Source of the DNA: Hormiphora californensis
Lineage: Eukaryota; Ctenophora; Tentaculata; Cydippida; Pleurobrachiidae
DNA: 64,000 nucleotides
Assembly (NCBI GenBank): GCA_020137815.1
Contig: CM035356.1
Location: 3,721,063 to 3,785,062, forward strand
Direction: 5' to 3'
Positions within the stretch are counted from its first letter, which is position 1; the number at the start of each line of letters is the position of its first letter. The translations under genes were made by a program, and so were the position numbers. The notes beneath the pieces are model-generated. The model saw only the letters and a program-made list of their open reading frames with translations, was not told the origin of the DNA and ran no database searches. Below are positions 20,251 to 32,000 of this stretch, piece after piece.

Positions 20251-20323
20251 ACTCCGTAATTTTTATAACTAACAAAACTTGACATGCCATATTTTACTTC
20301 TAGGTCGTCATGTCAATTAGAAA

Positions 20324-23300
20324 ATGAACGTGATTGTCCGGCCCATACCAAAAGGAAGGCTATCCATCAGTTTCTGGTGGAAAAACAAACTAAACAAATT
20401 CGAACGAACCGAAGTTGAGCCTGTTGGGGATTTTCTAAAACGGCTGAAATCTCGATGGAAGGATGATGTGAAAAGCGTGACGGTCCTTGATAGCTCTCGG
20501 AACCCTATAGCCCACAGCCTCTGTCTGTCCACTGCGATGAACAGTGGCAACTATCTGTGTGTGGACAAGGCCAAGCTGAATATTCTCTTTGACCCACCTG
20601 CTATTGAGAAAGTTGAGATCTACAAGGCTGCATCCCATTTTGTAGGTTAGATTTTCATCTAGATGGGGGTGGTTTGATATCTCATTTGGGGGGGGGGGGG
20701 TATTTATATTTGTTATGGGGGGTATTGATCTCTAATAATTGAAACAAGTAGTTTATTGGGCCAATAATAACTGTCTTAGATTAACAGTTGGCGTGTATAA
20801 TAACACAAATTATATTATCAGGTTCTTGTCTGTTTGCAAACGTTACCACGGTCAAAGTTGACAAGGAAGATGTTTTGTACAGTTGGTCTGTGTCAGAAAC
20901 CAATGACGGGGATTTTGTTGAGGTCTCTTCATTGCCATACTTATACCTTTCAACCGAATTTGATGGAAAATATGTCCGACTATCCTGTCATTCACAAGGT
21001 ACATGTCCCATTTTGACCTTTCTGTTCTTTTACGGTAAAATAACAAAACTTAAACGACTAACATTTTTTACCTGTACTCTCTACTAGCTTTGCCAACCTA
21101 TAATGTAAAATAGATGGAGATATTAATTACAATATTATGATTTAGTAACATTCCATTACTGCAGGTGTTGATGTCTTACATTCGAAAACCATTGGCCCCG
21201 TTGAATCGAACCCCTCGTTTGCTCGACTGATCAGCAGAGCCCGGCCACGTCCCTCACCTGTCACGACACGTGTAATCAGTTATAACATCCTGGCGGATTC
21301 GTACATGGAAACAAGAACAAAACCAGTAATAAATCACTTCCCATGGTGTCCTAAGAAGTTCCAGGCGAGGGCATATAGGGAGCCAAGGATAGCAGCAGAA
21401 ATTAGGGCACATGACCCTGATATAGTGTGTATGCAGGAGGTATGTTGTCTACTCATTTGTGACATATTGAATGTGTGTTTTACTATTTGAACGTAGTACA
21501 TAAGCATATCGAAATACTTTCTCTTCCACTAGCGCACCCATCGGGTGCGCCTCAAGCAAGGGTTTTTTGATAACCCACCCGGCTTCGCCGGGTGGTTCTT
21601 TTCGCCACTTTTAACGTCAATAAAACGGTTGCCATGGCAACTGAATTGGTAACTATGGGGACTGGCCTGTTAAAAGTCATTCGAAAATTTTAACAAACTT
21701 CCACTGGAAGTTCCAAAAGTGTGAGCAACAGCTTTGGTCATATGAACTGTTTTATGAAGGAGCAGACTGTCGCTTAGATACCGCTGAACGAACGACCACT
21801 TCGACGCGACATCTCCAAATTATAATAGAGACTAGCGCACCCATTGGGTACGCCTCAAGTAAGGGCTTTTTGATAACCCACCCGGCTTCGCCTGGTGGCT
21901 CATTTCGCCACTTTCAACGTCAATAACACGGTTGCCATGGCAACTGAATTGGTAAACATGGTGACTGGCACGTTAAAAGTCATTCGAAAATATAAATTAA
22001 CTTCCACTGGAAGTTCCAAAAGTGTGAATGACAGCTTTGGTCATATGAAGTGTTTTATGAAGGAGCAGTCTGTCGCTTAGATACCGCTGAACGAACGACT
22101 TCGACTTCGACGTTCATCTCCAAATTATAATAGAGACTAGCGCACCCATTGGGTGCGCCTCAAGTAAGGGCTTTTTGATAACCCACCCGGCTTCGCCGGG
22201 TGGTTCTTTTCGCCCCTTTCCACGTCAATAACACGGTTGCCATGGCAACTGAGTTGATAGCTATCGGGACTGGCATGTTGAAAGTCATTCGAAAGTATTA
22301 AGAAACTTCCACTGGAAGTTCCAAAAGTGTGAGCAACAGCTTTACAGCTTTGGTCATATGAAGTGTTTTATGAAGGAGCAGTCTGTCGCGTAGAAACGCA
22401 CTGAACGAACGGCTTCGACCACGACGTTCATCTCCAAATTATAATAGAGATTCTCTAAATATTTTTCCTCAGGTTGAGGGGCACGCATTTGATCAGACGC
22501 TCCAACAAATGCTACCTGAATACTGTGGAAATCTTCGGACTGTCATGAAAGGACGAAATAAGGTGTGTAGTGGAGTGTGAATAAAGTTAGACTCAGGAAT
22601 GTCATATACATATGTATATAGTATAATGTGTGTATTAAAAGATATAAAATGGGTAGAGGGGGAGGCAGAAAGAAGGAACTGGGGCCAGGAACCTGGAACT
22701 GTATCTCAATTGAAAGTTTCATGTGTTTGCCAACTCCTTGAAGAATGAATCTACTGTACTGTCAATACTCAAAAAGTAATCTCGTATTACTTTGTGACCA
22801 GCTCCAGAAACCTGATTCTGTCGAGCACTTTACCATGAATCCCTTCCAAATTAACAGTTACTGTCAATACTCAATACTCAATATACCCCTCTGCAGGTTG
22901 GATGTTGTATCTTCTATAAGAGATCCCAGTATCATGAACTACATTATGAAACCGTGGAGCTGCCTCAAGAATATAGCTCAGAAGGATCATTGACTGAACT
23001 AGGTAAATAATTAATTAGATAATTAATTAATTAATTTAGTTAAATTTCTAATGAAATTCCTCGGAGTTTGTTCAGTACTCCTGTATCAGAGGGAATTACT
23101 TTTTACTTATTTATTTATTTTACTTATTTATTTACTTATTTAACACAAGTATTTATTTTCTAGGTAAAACTCTTGCTGAAAAGTTCCCAGAATTCATGGC
23201 AGACATTGCAATTCGACCCATCCTCTCTCAGATACTTTTCCTAAAGTCAACTGCAACGGGACAAAACCTAGTCGTGGGCAATACCCATCTATTTTGGAAT

Positions 23301-24068
23301 CCTGAGTATGCAAAAGTTACATTCCTACACGCCCATGCGTTATGTACCAAGTTGCAGGACGTTAGAGAGAAGTTTGGAAATGCCCGGGTGGTTTTATGTG
23401 GCGATATGAACTCACAGACAACTTCACTTGTCCATGAATACTTCACATGTGGGCGTGTTCAACCGGTGAGTAAAGTAGAAGTTACTATGGCTGCACATTA
23501 CTTATTAATTACTAATTAATTACTTATTAATTACTTATTAATTACTTATTAATTACTGCATATTAACGAGATTTTGATATCACACTACAATTACACTCTT
23601 TCCAGGACGGAACAGAGTTGGGAGACTTCTTCGCCTCTAAAATCCAGAATCCCCTATCCCTGAAACTTGCTCGAGGAGAACCCAACTTTACCAATTATAC
23701 AGCTGACTTTAAGGATGTTATCGATTATGTTTTGTGTGACTCACAATCCCAGGTAAACTTTCAAAGTACAGAGGGAGGTACAGATAGTTAGGATAGGTTG
23801 ATTGTTGGTTGACTGAATTTTGTTTTCTTCTTCCGGCTGGATGAAATGATTAATGATTATGTTTTACTGGTAGTTGGACTGCTCATATAAAGTGTTTTAC
23901 AACTCCCCTTTGCCTTGCTCGACCCTGTTTCACAACCCCCCTCCCCCTCAGGTAGTAGCCGTTACACCCTCGTCAGATTTAACGGACCTAGAGAGGAGTG
24001 AAGGTTGTCCAAGTGAGATCTTCCCATCAGACCACCTCCCAATCATATCCGATATCGACTTTTCCTAG
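20324..24068 (+). CDS. PDE12: 2',5'-phosphodiesterase 12 (EEP family), 8 exons
   Basis: Exons 20324-20645, 20822-20998, 21165-21439, 22473-22562, 22897-23002, 23164-23465, 23606-23752 and 23952-24068 join in phase with GT-AG introns to 511 codons. PDE12 degrades 2',5'-oligoadenylates and trims poly(A) in mitochondria of vertebrates. The catalytic endonuclease/exonuclease/phosphatase domain starts in exon 3. Visible motifs are SYNILADSY, MQEV (Glu near 257), NTHLFWNP, LCGDMNS (near 400) and PSDHLPI (Asp500, His501). The N-terminal 165 residues correspond to the PDE12-type leader domain; this copy is shorter than the human protein of about 609. The remembered similarity is to PDE12 rather than CCR4 or Angel. 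Exon 4, of 90 nt, is short but keeps phase. Confidence 0.85.
21526..22449. repeat. Three tandem about 304-bp hairpin-rich units in a PDE12 intron
   Basis: Units begin with GCGCACCCATYGGGTRCGC at 21532, 21835 and 22140. Each has a second hairpin (ACCCACCCGGCTTCGCCGG...), the palindrome GTTGCCATGGCAAC, CTTCCACTGGAAG and a closing CTCCAAATTATAATAGAGA. They differ by scattered substitutions. The terminal hairpins, CTAG-type junctions and tandem arrangement recall non-autonomous Helitron/Helentron-type elements; that assignment is tentative. Confidence 0.75.
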
Positions 24069-24446
24069 ATAGCTACAGTGACGTCACAGTGACCTCACAC
24101 TCTGCAGACCAGTGACGTCACACTTCACAGCCTGCGGAGCGTAATGTGTGCAAGATTATTAAACAACTGATGAGCGATTTCTCTGTATTTGGTGTGTGCT
24201 TCTGATATTTATTGTGGGACTGTTTTACTTTTAAACTGTTTAGAAGAAAGTTAATTGTTTTTTGGAGTCAATAATTGATATTGTATTGAGAAAAAATAAC
24301 ACAATATACAAATTTTCCAGCTTCAACATCGATTTTTAGTTTAAAACATTGGTTTAGATTTTGGCTTGAGATTTTGAACATATGTATTATTATAATAGAG
24401 CGCAAATGACAAATGACCAAGGTCCCCTAATTAGGCACCATGGTCC
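24069..24446. other. Convergent 3' ends of PDE12 and the next gene
   Basis: AT-rich and without an ORF. ATTAAA near 24156 could be the PDE12 poly(A) signal. No clear signal for the minus-strand gene is visible. Confidence 0.4.
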
Positions 24447-25899
24447 CTAATTTGGCACCATTGTGTAGACATGATTAATAACCGTGCACCAGTCCCGATC
24501 TTTTAACTGATATCGATTCTTGATCACCTCAACAGCAGCCACAGCATCATGGAAATCCATGCCATCCGGTTCAAAAGGGTTGGGATCAATATAGGTCTGT
24601 CGAGCTACCATGTTAAACACTTTGATGATGGACGCCACTGCCGTTTCCTGTGTTTCCATGGTTGCCTGTACTTTGTACCCCGTCAGGGAGTTGATAACAA
24701 GGACAGTGACACACTCTTTAATACAGTTCATCTTTTGTGAGATTTGTTTAATCACTGATCCCCTCAATTCCTTCTTGCTCATCCGGCCATCTCCCTCTGT
24801 GTTCTCCAGAAGGAAGATTGTTGAGGTTAACATGGGTTGTCCAAACAACTTTGCGACGATGTCAAGGAAACAGCAGGTCAGTTCGGAGAGCTGGTTATCT
24901 TCGGTTAACTCAAGGACTATCCAAAACGAACTCATACCAAATCCTGACTTGTATTTTTTCTTAAACTTCAGGTGATTCGCCATGGAGATGATTTGATTTT
25001 GTGCAATGCTAACAGCGATCTTTTCACTACTATCGATAGAGGCAGACACATGGAGCCGCAAGCCCAACCCGTATACCTTGACCGCCTTTATTTGGCTATA
25101 ACGGAGTTTGTCCTCTTTGATTGACATCATTTCTCGTATCATCCTGCTCTCCTCGCCCGTATTTTCCTCATTATTCAGTTGAAGGCTGTAAACACCCCGC
25201 TTCTCGGCGTAATCATTTCCAAAGATGTCCTCTATATCATTACCAACGGGGTTCAGAAAGCATTTGAATGCCATGTTACCCAGTTGTCGGGTTTTCTCCG
25301 TGCTTTTCCCAACCACCACCATGTCGCACCTTGGGGGAGTAGGGAGTTAGTGTTTTAGGGGAGGTCGGGGGAGTTAGTGTTTTAGGGGAGGTCGGGGGAT
25401 TAGTGGTGTTTTGAGCAAAGTTGGTGAAAAATTTAGGAAACAAATCAATCACATTATCATGACACTCACCGGTTTTGTATGAACATCTTGATTTTTGTAA
25501 TGAACTTGTGCTGCTCAGACATGGGACGTCCCATGAACATATTCCAGTCATAGTCCTTCTCTCTTTCAGACATCATTCCTCCAAAGTAGTCAGGCATGTA
25601 GGCTGTCCTGGAATTAGGTTTGCTAAAATCGCTAATACTACAGTCCTACTTAACTTGTTCAAATGTTCAGACTGTCAGAGAACTGAAGTATGTATAATGA
25701 ACGGTACAAATCACAGCTAGTTGAACTAACGATTAGTTACTAACCTGAATCGAGCGTTAGTTGACAAACTTCTCTGATCATCCTCTGCTTCTTCATTCCA
25801 CAGTTTCACCTCATTCCACCTCCCTTCCCCGCTAGAAGTTGGATTTGTGGACTTGGAAGCCTTTACATTACCTCCGGCCTTTGATTCCTTGTTGACCAT
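24447..25899 (-). CDS. Unrecognised three-exon protein, divergent from DRC6
   Basis: Exons on the minus strand: 25899-25745, 25607-25470 and 25329-24447. The phases fit (AG|G, CG|G) and give 391 residues with the ATG at 25899. I do not recognise the family. The N-terminal 50 residues are polar and low complexity. Then comes an acidic/aromatic segment (YMPDYFGGMMSEREKDYDW), followed by a mixed alpha/beta body with no transmembrane span, no Cys cluster and no obvious catalytic motif. The final exon holds three quarters of the protein. It is transcribed away from DRC6 across about 660 bp that should hold both promoters, which may mean shared expression. The exon model is inferred; the large last exon is secure as an ORF. 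Confidence 0.65.
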
Positions 25900-26560
25900 G
25901 CTCAGTAACTGCGTTTTAAGGGAGTGTCGTCGTGGTCGATTCAGCTCTACGGTGCTGGTATATAGTCAACGAATAGCAAACAACACGATTTAGTAATGGC
26001 ATGTTTTATGAAATCTCTTTTTGTAGTCAGTAACATGGCACCTGTCTGATGGAGCACTTAGGGGAATACTTTGGGCGAGGAGGTCGAGGTCGATGAACAT
26101 TCGTTCTATGCTGGCGTCACTCATAACTGCCATTCATTCCTCTCGCAATCACGGTGTCAACAGTTCAGCCAAAGAAAATCCGCTGTCATACCGGCCCAAT
26201 CCAAGGACGGGTCAATCGCACGTTGTCCTTTCTGAGTTGGAGAATGATGTTGGTTGTTGTAACGCGCGATAACATGCAGACGGGTATTCGCGCGCAAATT
26301 CGTCAGATCCGAAGAGCGCGCCTCTTCAAAATGTCAGGAGCGCGCGAAATAAAACATCCTCCGTTGTGATACTCCGCGCTGCGCGGCTTGAATTCGGATA
26401 ACAAATTTGAAAATGTGATTTTGAATCTCCAGAATCTGAGACTCGGTTTTCTGTTTCTCCGTTTTTAACGTGCTTTTTAAGCTCTTTTTAACGTGTTGTG
26501 ACTTGTAGTTCCCTAAACCTACCTCTTCCAACTCATTCACTCACTTAGGTCCACCACGGT
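25900..26560. promoter_or_regulatory. Bidirectional promoter region between the unknown gene and DRC6
   Basis: 661 bp between divergent start codons, without an ORF of note. CpG-rich motifs cluster here (TTCGCGCGC near 26287, GAGCGCGCC near 26314, AGCGCGCG near 26339). The rest of the region is AT-balanced. There is no TATA box at a convincing position. Confidence 0.45.
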
Positions 26561-28858
26561 ATGGATAACAAAGGCCTGTATGACACGGAGAGAACACGAA
26601 AATATCTAAACACCCATCAAATCCCTGAAATAGTCGAATCACTCCTCACGTCAGTTGCATTTTACCGGCCTGTGGACCCGTTCAGAGTCATCCTTCAAAA
26701 CCTACATAGGCTGAAAAATGGAGAAATTCCAGGTGCGCTTATTTGGGACAGTTTTATTGAGGAGTCAGATGTTCCATGTGAAAAGATTTTCAAACCGTCT
26801 TTTATCGAACAACATATTTTTGACAATCCATTTTACCAACAACAGCATCACAAGCAAATGAAATACGCGATCACCCATCACACAGTTAAAATTCAGAGAC
26901 GATATTTTGATATTTTGCGGCTGTATCAACAAAAACGGAAGGCTGAAAAAGCGGTGGCTGCTCAAAAAACTGCACTTGCTGATGCACACTTTGGTGGGAA
27001 GCTGATTAGGCGGGTCTTTCTTCGCTGGGTTATTAGATCTCGGCGGTACAACGCAAATGTTAGTAACGCCATCAACTTGCTGATAAAGACTCTTTCATAC
27101 TCGTATGTGTCGCGATCCTTCTTGAGGTGGAAACAGTTCACAAGAGACATCCACTGGAAAAACAAGTTCTTTCAGAGCCAGCAACAAAATCAGCTGAAAC
27201 AAGAAGAGGGAGACGAAAATGATGAAAATTACATATCCAAACTTCAAACCAACATCGCACTCAAGATATTTAGGTATCTAAACCTACAGAGCAGGGTACA
27301 ATGTTCCATGGTGTGCAACAGCTGGCATGCAATGCTTCAAGACTGCTCCCTCTTCACTGAACTAGACCTTTCAAATTCTGGCTATGGTGAAATCACAGAT
27401 ACGCTTTTCCTGAACATTTTAAAACGTTACCGCTACTTTCTCTACCACGTTAAATTGGAGGGGTGTAGGTCTCTGACTTCTAGCGCATTGAACCAGTTAG
27501 CTGAATGTAAGAACCTCCAGGATATTGATTTGGCGGACTGCAGAATTAATGTTGCAGTTATGCAGAATATTGGCCTGTCGTGTCCCTTCGTTACCTACCT
27601 GAATCTCTCTAACACGGGCCTAGACAACACCTGCTTTATAAACATTGCCAAGAGCTTCCGGTCATTACGCTTCCTGGATGTGTCCTACAACGAAGACCTA
27701 GATGAGACTGGTTTCTACTGTCTAGTTACAAGTAAGCCCCTGAAGCATCTAGCACACATCAACCTCTCGGGGTGCTGCGGAGTAAACGGTAATTGCCTCT
27801 CATATGTGGGGCAATGTTGTCAACTACTGACCTCCTTGCTTCTTGACAATATGCCTGATTTAGCGGACGAATGCATTGCCAAAATGGCGGCGACCTGTAG
27901 CAGACTCCGTGTTCTCTCTCTCCTTCAGGCTGTCAGACTGACAGATAGGTCTCTCCGATATATTGCCATTGCCCTCACCCATCTTGAGAAGGTGTACTTG
28001 GAGGGAAACAAGTTTGTCACGGATAATGGAGTTTCAGCGGTGCTGGGTCTAAAGAACCTCAAACACATTCACATTGTTGATTGCCTGAAAATATACGATA
28101 ACTCACTCCGTCCCTGCTCCTCCCTCAACGCTCTGAGGGTGGTCAACTTGACCGATTGTGTGAGGCTAAGTGATTCAGGAATACGCTCCATTGTGGAAGG
28201 TCCCTCCGCTCACTGTCTCCGAGAAATTACACTTTCCAACTGCATTAGGATCGGGGATCAGGCGATCTCAAAAATCATCACAAACTGCCCCAGTCTGACG
28301 GATATTTCCGTGTCGTACTGTGAAAATGTCACAGATGTGGGTGTTACAGTTTTAGCCAAGCATCAGAGTCTTTACTCAATTGATTTGTCAGGATGCAACG
28401 TTACTGATCATGGGGCCGGAATCTTGAAAATGGCCGAAAAACTGACTTACCTGTCACTATCCGAGTGTAACCTGCTCACCGACCTCGGTGTGGAAAGATT
28501 GTCGAAGATTGAAAATCTTAAATATCTGGACATATCCTATTGCTCAAATATCACTGACTACGGAATGAAAATGTTCATTTATGAGAGGAAATCACTTATT
28601 TCGTTGAACGTAGCGGGCTGCAAAGCACTCACTAACACCTCCCTAAGTATCATCGCCAGTGTCTGTGAGTACCTCAAACGGTTAAATCTCTCTGAGCTGA
28701 AACAGATCACGGACAAGGGGATGAGATTCATCAAAATGGGATGCTATCACCTCAGCTATCTGAATGTTTCATACTGCCCCAAACTGCACTACGGGTGTAT
28801 CTCCAAGTTCATACAGCAGGGCTGCAAAGTTATCCATACCATGAACACTAACGGATAG
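26561..28858 (+). CDS. FBXL13: Dynein regulatory complex subunit 6 (F-box/LRR protein 13-like)
   Basis: A single-exon ORF of 765 residues; human FBXL13/DRC6 is of similar size (about 735). The N-terminal 220 residues carry a conserved-looking DRC6 head and a basic, IQ-like stretch (TVKIQRRYFDILRLYQQKR). An F-box spans about residues 225-270 (LQTNIALKIFRYLNL, VCNSWHAMLQDC). The remainder is a run of about 18-20 leucine-rich repeats of the cysteine-containing (FBXL/AMN1) type, with units like ITDYGMKMF and LNVSYCPKL. In motile cilia DRC6 is part of the nexin-dynein regulatory complex. Lack of introns in a gene this long is notable. A long coiled-coil gene begins about 195 bp downstream on the same strand. 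Confidence 0.85.
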   Translation: MDNKGLYDTERTRKYLNTHQIPEIVESLLTSVAFYRPVDPFRVILQNLHRLKNGEIPGALIWDSFIEESDVPCEKIFKPSFIEQHIFDNPFYQQQHHKQMKYAITHHTVKIQRRYFDILRLYQQKRKAEKAVAAQKTALADAHFGGKLIRRVFLRWVIRSRRYNANVSNAINLLIKTLSYSYVSRSFLRWKQFTRDIHWKNKFFQSQQQNQLKQEEGDENDENYISKLQTNIALKIFRYLNLQSRVQCSMVCNSWHAMLQDCSLFTELDLSNSGYGEITDTLFLNILKRYRYFLYHVKLEGCRSLTSSALNQLAECKNLQDIDLADCRINVAVMQNIGLSCPFVTYLNLSNTGLDNTCFINIAKSFRSLRFLDVSYNEDLDETGFYCLVTSKPLKHLAHINLSGCCGVNGNCLSYVGQCCQLLTSLLLDNMPDLADECIAKMAATCSRLRVLSLLQAVRLTDRSLRYIAIALTHLEKVYLEGNKFVTDNGVSAVLGLKNLKHIHIVDCLKIYDNSLRPCSSLNALRVVNLTDCVRLSDSGIRSIVEGPSAHCLREITLSNCIRIGDQAISKIITNCPSLTDISVSYCENVTDVGVTVLAKHQSLYSIDLSGCNVTDHGAGILKMAEKLTYLSLSECNLLTDLGVERLSKIENLKYLDISYCSNITDYGMKMFIYERKSLISLNVAGCKALTNTSLSIIASVCEYLKRLNLSELKQITDKGMRFIKMGCYHLSYLNVSYCPKLHYGCISKFIQQGCKVIHTMNTNG

Positions 28859-29052
28859 CAATTTTATTATCATCTTGATCTAGAGTCATTTCTGATTTTA
28901 CATACAGAGTATGTAGTTTATGTGTGTGTGTGTGTGCAAGTGTATTTGTGTTTCAATTTCATCTTTTTACACGCTTTACACCCGTTTTTGCATACATCTA
29001 CAATAATTTCACATTTCATTCACACCCGCCCCATCTCCCCCCACTAGCCCAC

Positions 29053-32000
29053 ATGTTACAACAAAGACAACGACTACAACAACACGTGAACCAAAATGAG
29101 GTGGAGAGATCAAACGAGAGAATGTCATCCATCCATTGTAAGCTACAAGAGGAAGCCGAGAAAATACGAAAATGGCAGACCTGCTCAGAGATTGAGCTGA
29201 AACAAAAAGTTACCAAACTAAAGGAGTGCGAGTTACTGATCAGTAAACAACGAAGCCAGGTGTTGGAAATGCAGATCCAAAATGAGACATTATCTTCCCA
29301 GTTGCAGAAGGAAAAGATGAATCAGTCTCACATAAACCTGAAACTGAAGACGTCTCGAGAGTTGTTTATCGCTCTAAAGAATCACTCAGAAAATCTCCAA
29401 TCATCGATTATGCGTGGTGAGGATGACAGGGATTCCCTACGAATGCTGGCTGCTGACAACATCAAACAAATAAAGGAGATGAAGCAGTCCATGCAGAATT
29501 TGGTAGATGCCAACGAGAAGAGAGTGGAGCAGCTGAAGCATCAGCTGAAGGAGAAAGAAATGGCGCTCGGTGACGTAATGAGCACATCTGAAAAACAAAT
29601 CACCGCCGTCGGAAACGCCAACTCTGCACTGGAAGAGGATCTTGGGAAGTGCCGTGAGGATATTGAGGCACTCTCCAAACAGCTCATTCAGAAACGAGAC
29701 GCGGTATGTGTTCTAGAAGACAAAGTTCAAAAGTTGGAAAAGAACATAGTTGATCAGAGTGGGGTTATAGATGATCGGGACACATCTGTGTCTAATCTGA
29801 ACAAACAGAACGCCGAACTGAGTACTAACTTGGCCTCCGCTACGGAGACCATTGAAACCCTCGGAAAGCAGTGTGAAGAACTCTCATCTGAGCTTGGAAA
29901 GTACAAAGTTGAGGCTGAAACCCAAATCGATGGCCTTCAGAGCGAACTTGCTGAAGTTACAGAATCGCTCACTGAGATCTCAACGGAGTACAATGAAATG
30001 GTTTCCAAACACGATAGGCTTCTGGCAGAGAACAAGAGTTGTAAGGAAAGCGTGGATCAACTCGTGAAGTGTGTGCAAGAGCTGAACTCTAAGCAGGAGG
30101 AAAATGAGAAAGAGATGGAAAGTCTAAACGAGCTCTGCTCCAAAACAAAGGAGAGCGAGACTGAGTTACGGCAACTTTTGGACGAAAAAGATACCTCCTT
30201 GGAAAGTGCTGCGTCTGCCAAAAATGAGCTTGAGGAAAATCTGAAGGCCGTGTCTGAGGAGCTTGATCGTTTGAAAGTGAAGGACACTGAGAGTGACTCT
30301 CGAATCCACGATCTGGCACAAACAAATTCTAAACAAGCGGCTTTGATAAGTGAACTGAGAGCTGCATCAGAGGATCAGTCTAAAACTGCCCAGGAAGTCT
30401 CCTCTGATCTTGACAAGAAATCTGTCAAGCTTAGTGATCTAGAAAAGAAGTGCACCAGCTTTGAGAAGGAGCGAGATGGCATGAGATGTACCCTTTCGGA
30501 GAAGGATTTAGAGTTGGCACGTCTGACTGAGGTGAACACTTCCCTGAAGACACAGGTATCCGAGTTTACCGAGAAGTTTGATTCGCTCAAAGCAGAGCAT
30601 GATTCCCTGACTAGCAACGTCGGGACACTCAAAGAGACATACTCATCTTGCTCTGAGAGCCTGGTGAAAACAAAGAAGCACTTGGTTGATCAGCAGAAAG
30701 AACTCCTTGAGAAAACTAAGGAAATGAAGAAAATGGAAATTTCACTGGAGGAAGCATACGGTAAACATGGCAAAGACTCTAAGGAAATTGAGTCTCTGAA
30801 AAAGCAAGTTGGCGAGCTCAGCAAATCAATCTCAGAAAAAGAAAAGGAAATTGATGAGCTGAAGAAGCAAAAAAACTCTCTTGAAACTGATTTTGAATCT
30901 CTCCGTGAGACACTTAGTTCTAAATCTGATGTCTCAGAAAAGTTGTCCAGAGTGCACGAGGAGCTTTCGAAGAAAAGTGCGGCAGTTTCGGAACTGACAA
31001 CAGAGTGCACGATACTAAAGAAGTGGAAGGCTGATTCTGTTGATCAATTTGCATCTGAGAAGCGGAAATTGGAGGATGATTTGTCGAGTAGGCAAGCGGA
31101 CATCGCCGCTCTTGCAGAAGAGGTTAAACGAATGCAGCAGAAACTAGTCGAAACCAACAAGTCCTCTACTGAATTGAAGCAGTTACAAGGAACTGTGCAA
31201 GAGATGAAGTCCAAAAATGAGGATTTGTTCAAGTCGGTAGACGAACTGAAAGAAGATCAGCAGAAAAAGGAATCCCTTCTGAAAGACAAGGAAGCTGAAC
31301 TCAAATCGTTGAAAAAAGAATGCAAGTCGTTGAGTACGAATAAGGAAAAGACACAGTTACAAGTTTCAAAATTGGAAACCAAAATTTCGGAGATTTTAAA
31401 GGAGCAGACAAACTCGAAAGCTCTTGCCCAACAACTCAAGGAGAAAGACAACCAGTTATTAAGAGTGAAAAACAGCCTAGAGGAGATCAAGCAAGAGGCA
31501 ATCAAATCAGAGAAGGCATACCAAACGAAAATTCAGAATCTCAAGGATGAAATCAGCTCCCTAAACAAAAGTAAAATCAATGCTATAATCTCCACGGCCA
31601 CCAGTCGTTCTCCCTTCACTAGTCCCGTCAGATCATCCCAGCACCGTGATCAACCGAACCCTGAGTCACCTAAAACACCAGTAGTGCAGAGGAGTAAGAA
31701 GCGGAGGGTAGCGTTCGGTAAGTCTCCCTCGTGGCATGAACCGTCTGACGAGGAGGGGGAAGAGGAAGAAGAGGAGATGGAGAGTGAGGCAGTTGTATCC
31801 AGTACCACTCAACCTGCCCGGGTTAAATTCAGCAAATCCTTCTCCAAATCTCCCTCAAATGCTGCCTCTACGGCTAAGTCACCAAGACTCAAGTTCACCA
31901 AGTCACCCAAAAAGGTGACTGATATCATGGCGGCTTATCCTTCTCCTATGCCAAATTCTAAACGTGGAGCAAAACTTCCTGAGAGTTACGTTAGGAGGCA

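Noticed and set aside
17664-20285. Frameshift between the two large minus-strand RT ORFs
   Set aside because: The two parts are in the same frame, separated by an in-frame TGA, so no shift is needed.
28924-29052. N-terminal extension of the coiled-coil ORF from ATG 28924
   Set aside because: Runs through a TG microsatellite and pyrimidine-rich DNA, and encodes an unlikely hydrophobic/His-rich peptide; the coil starts cleanly at 29053.
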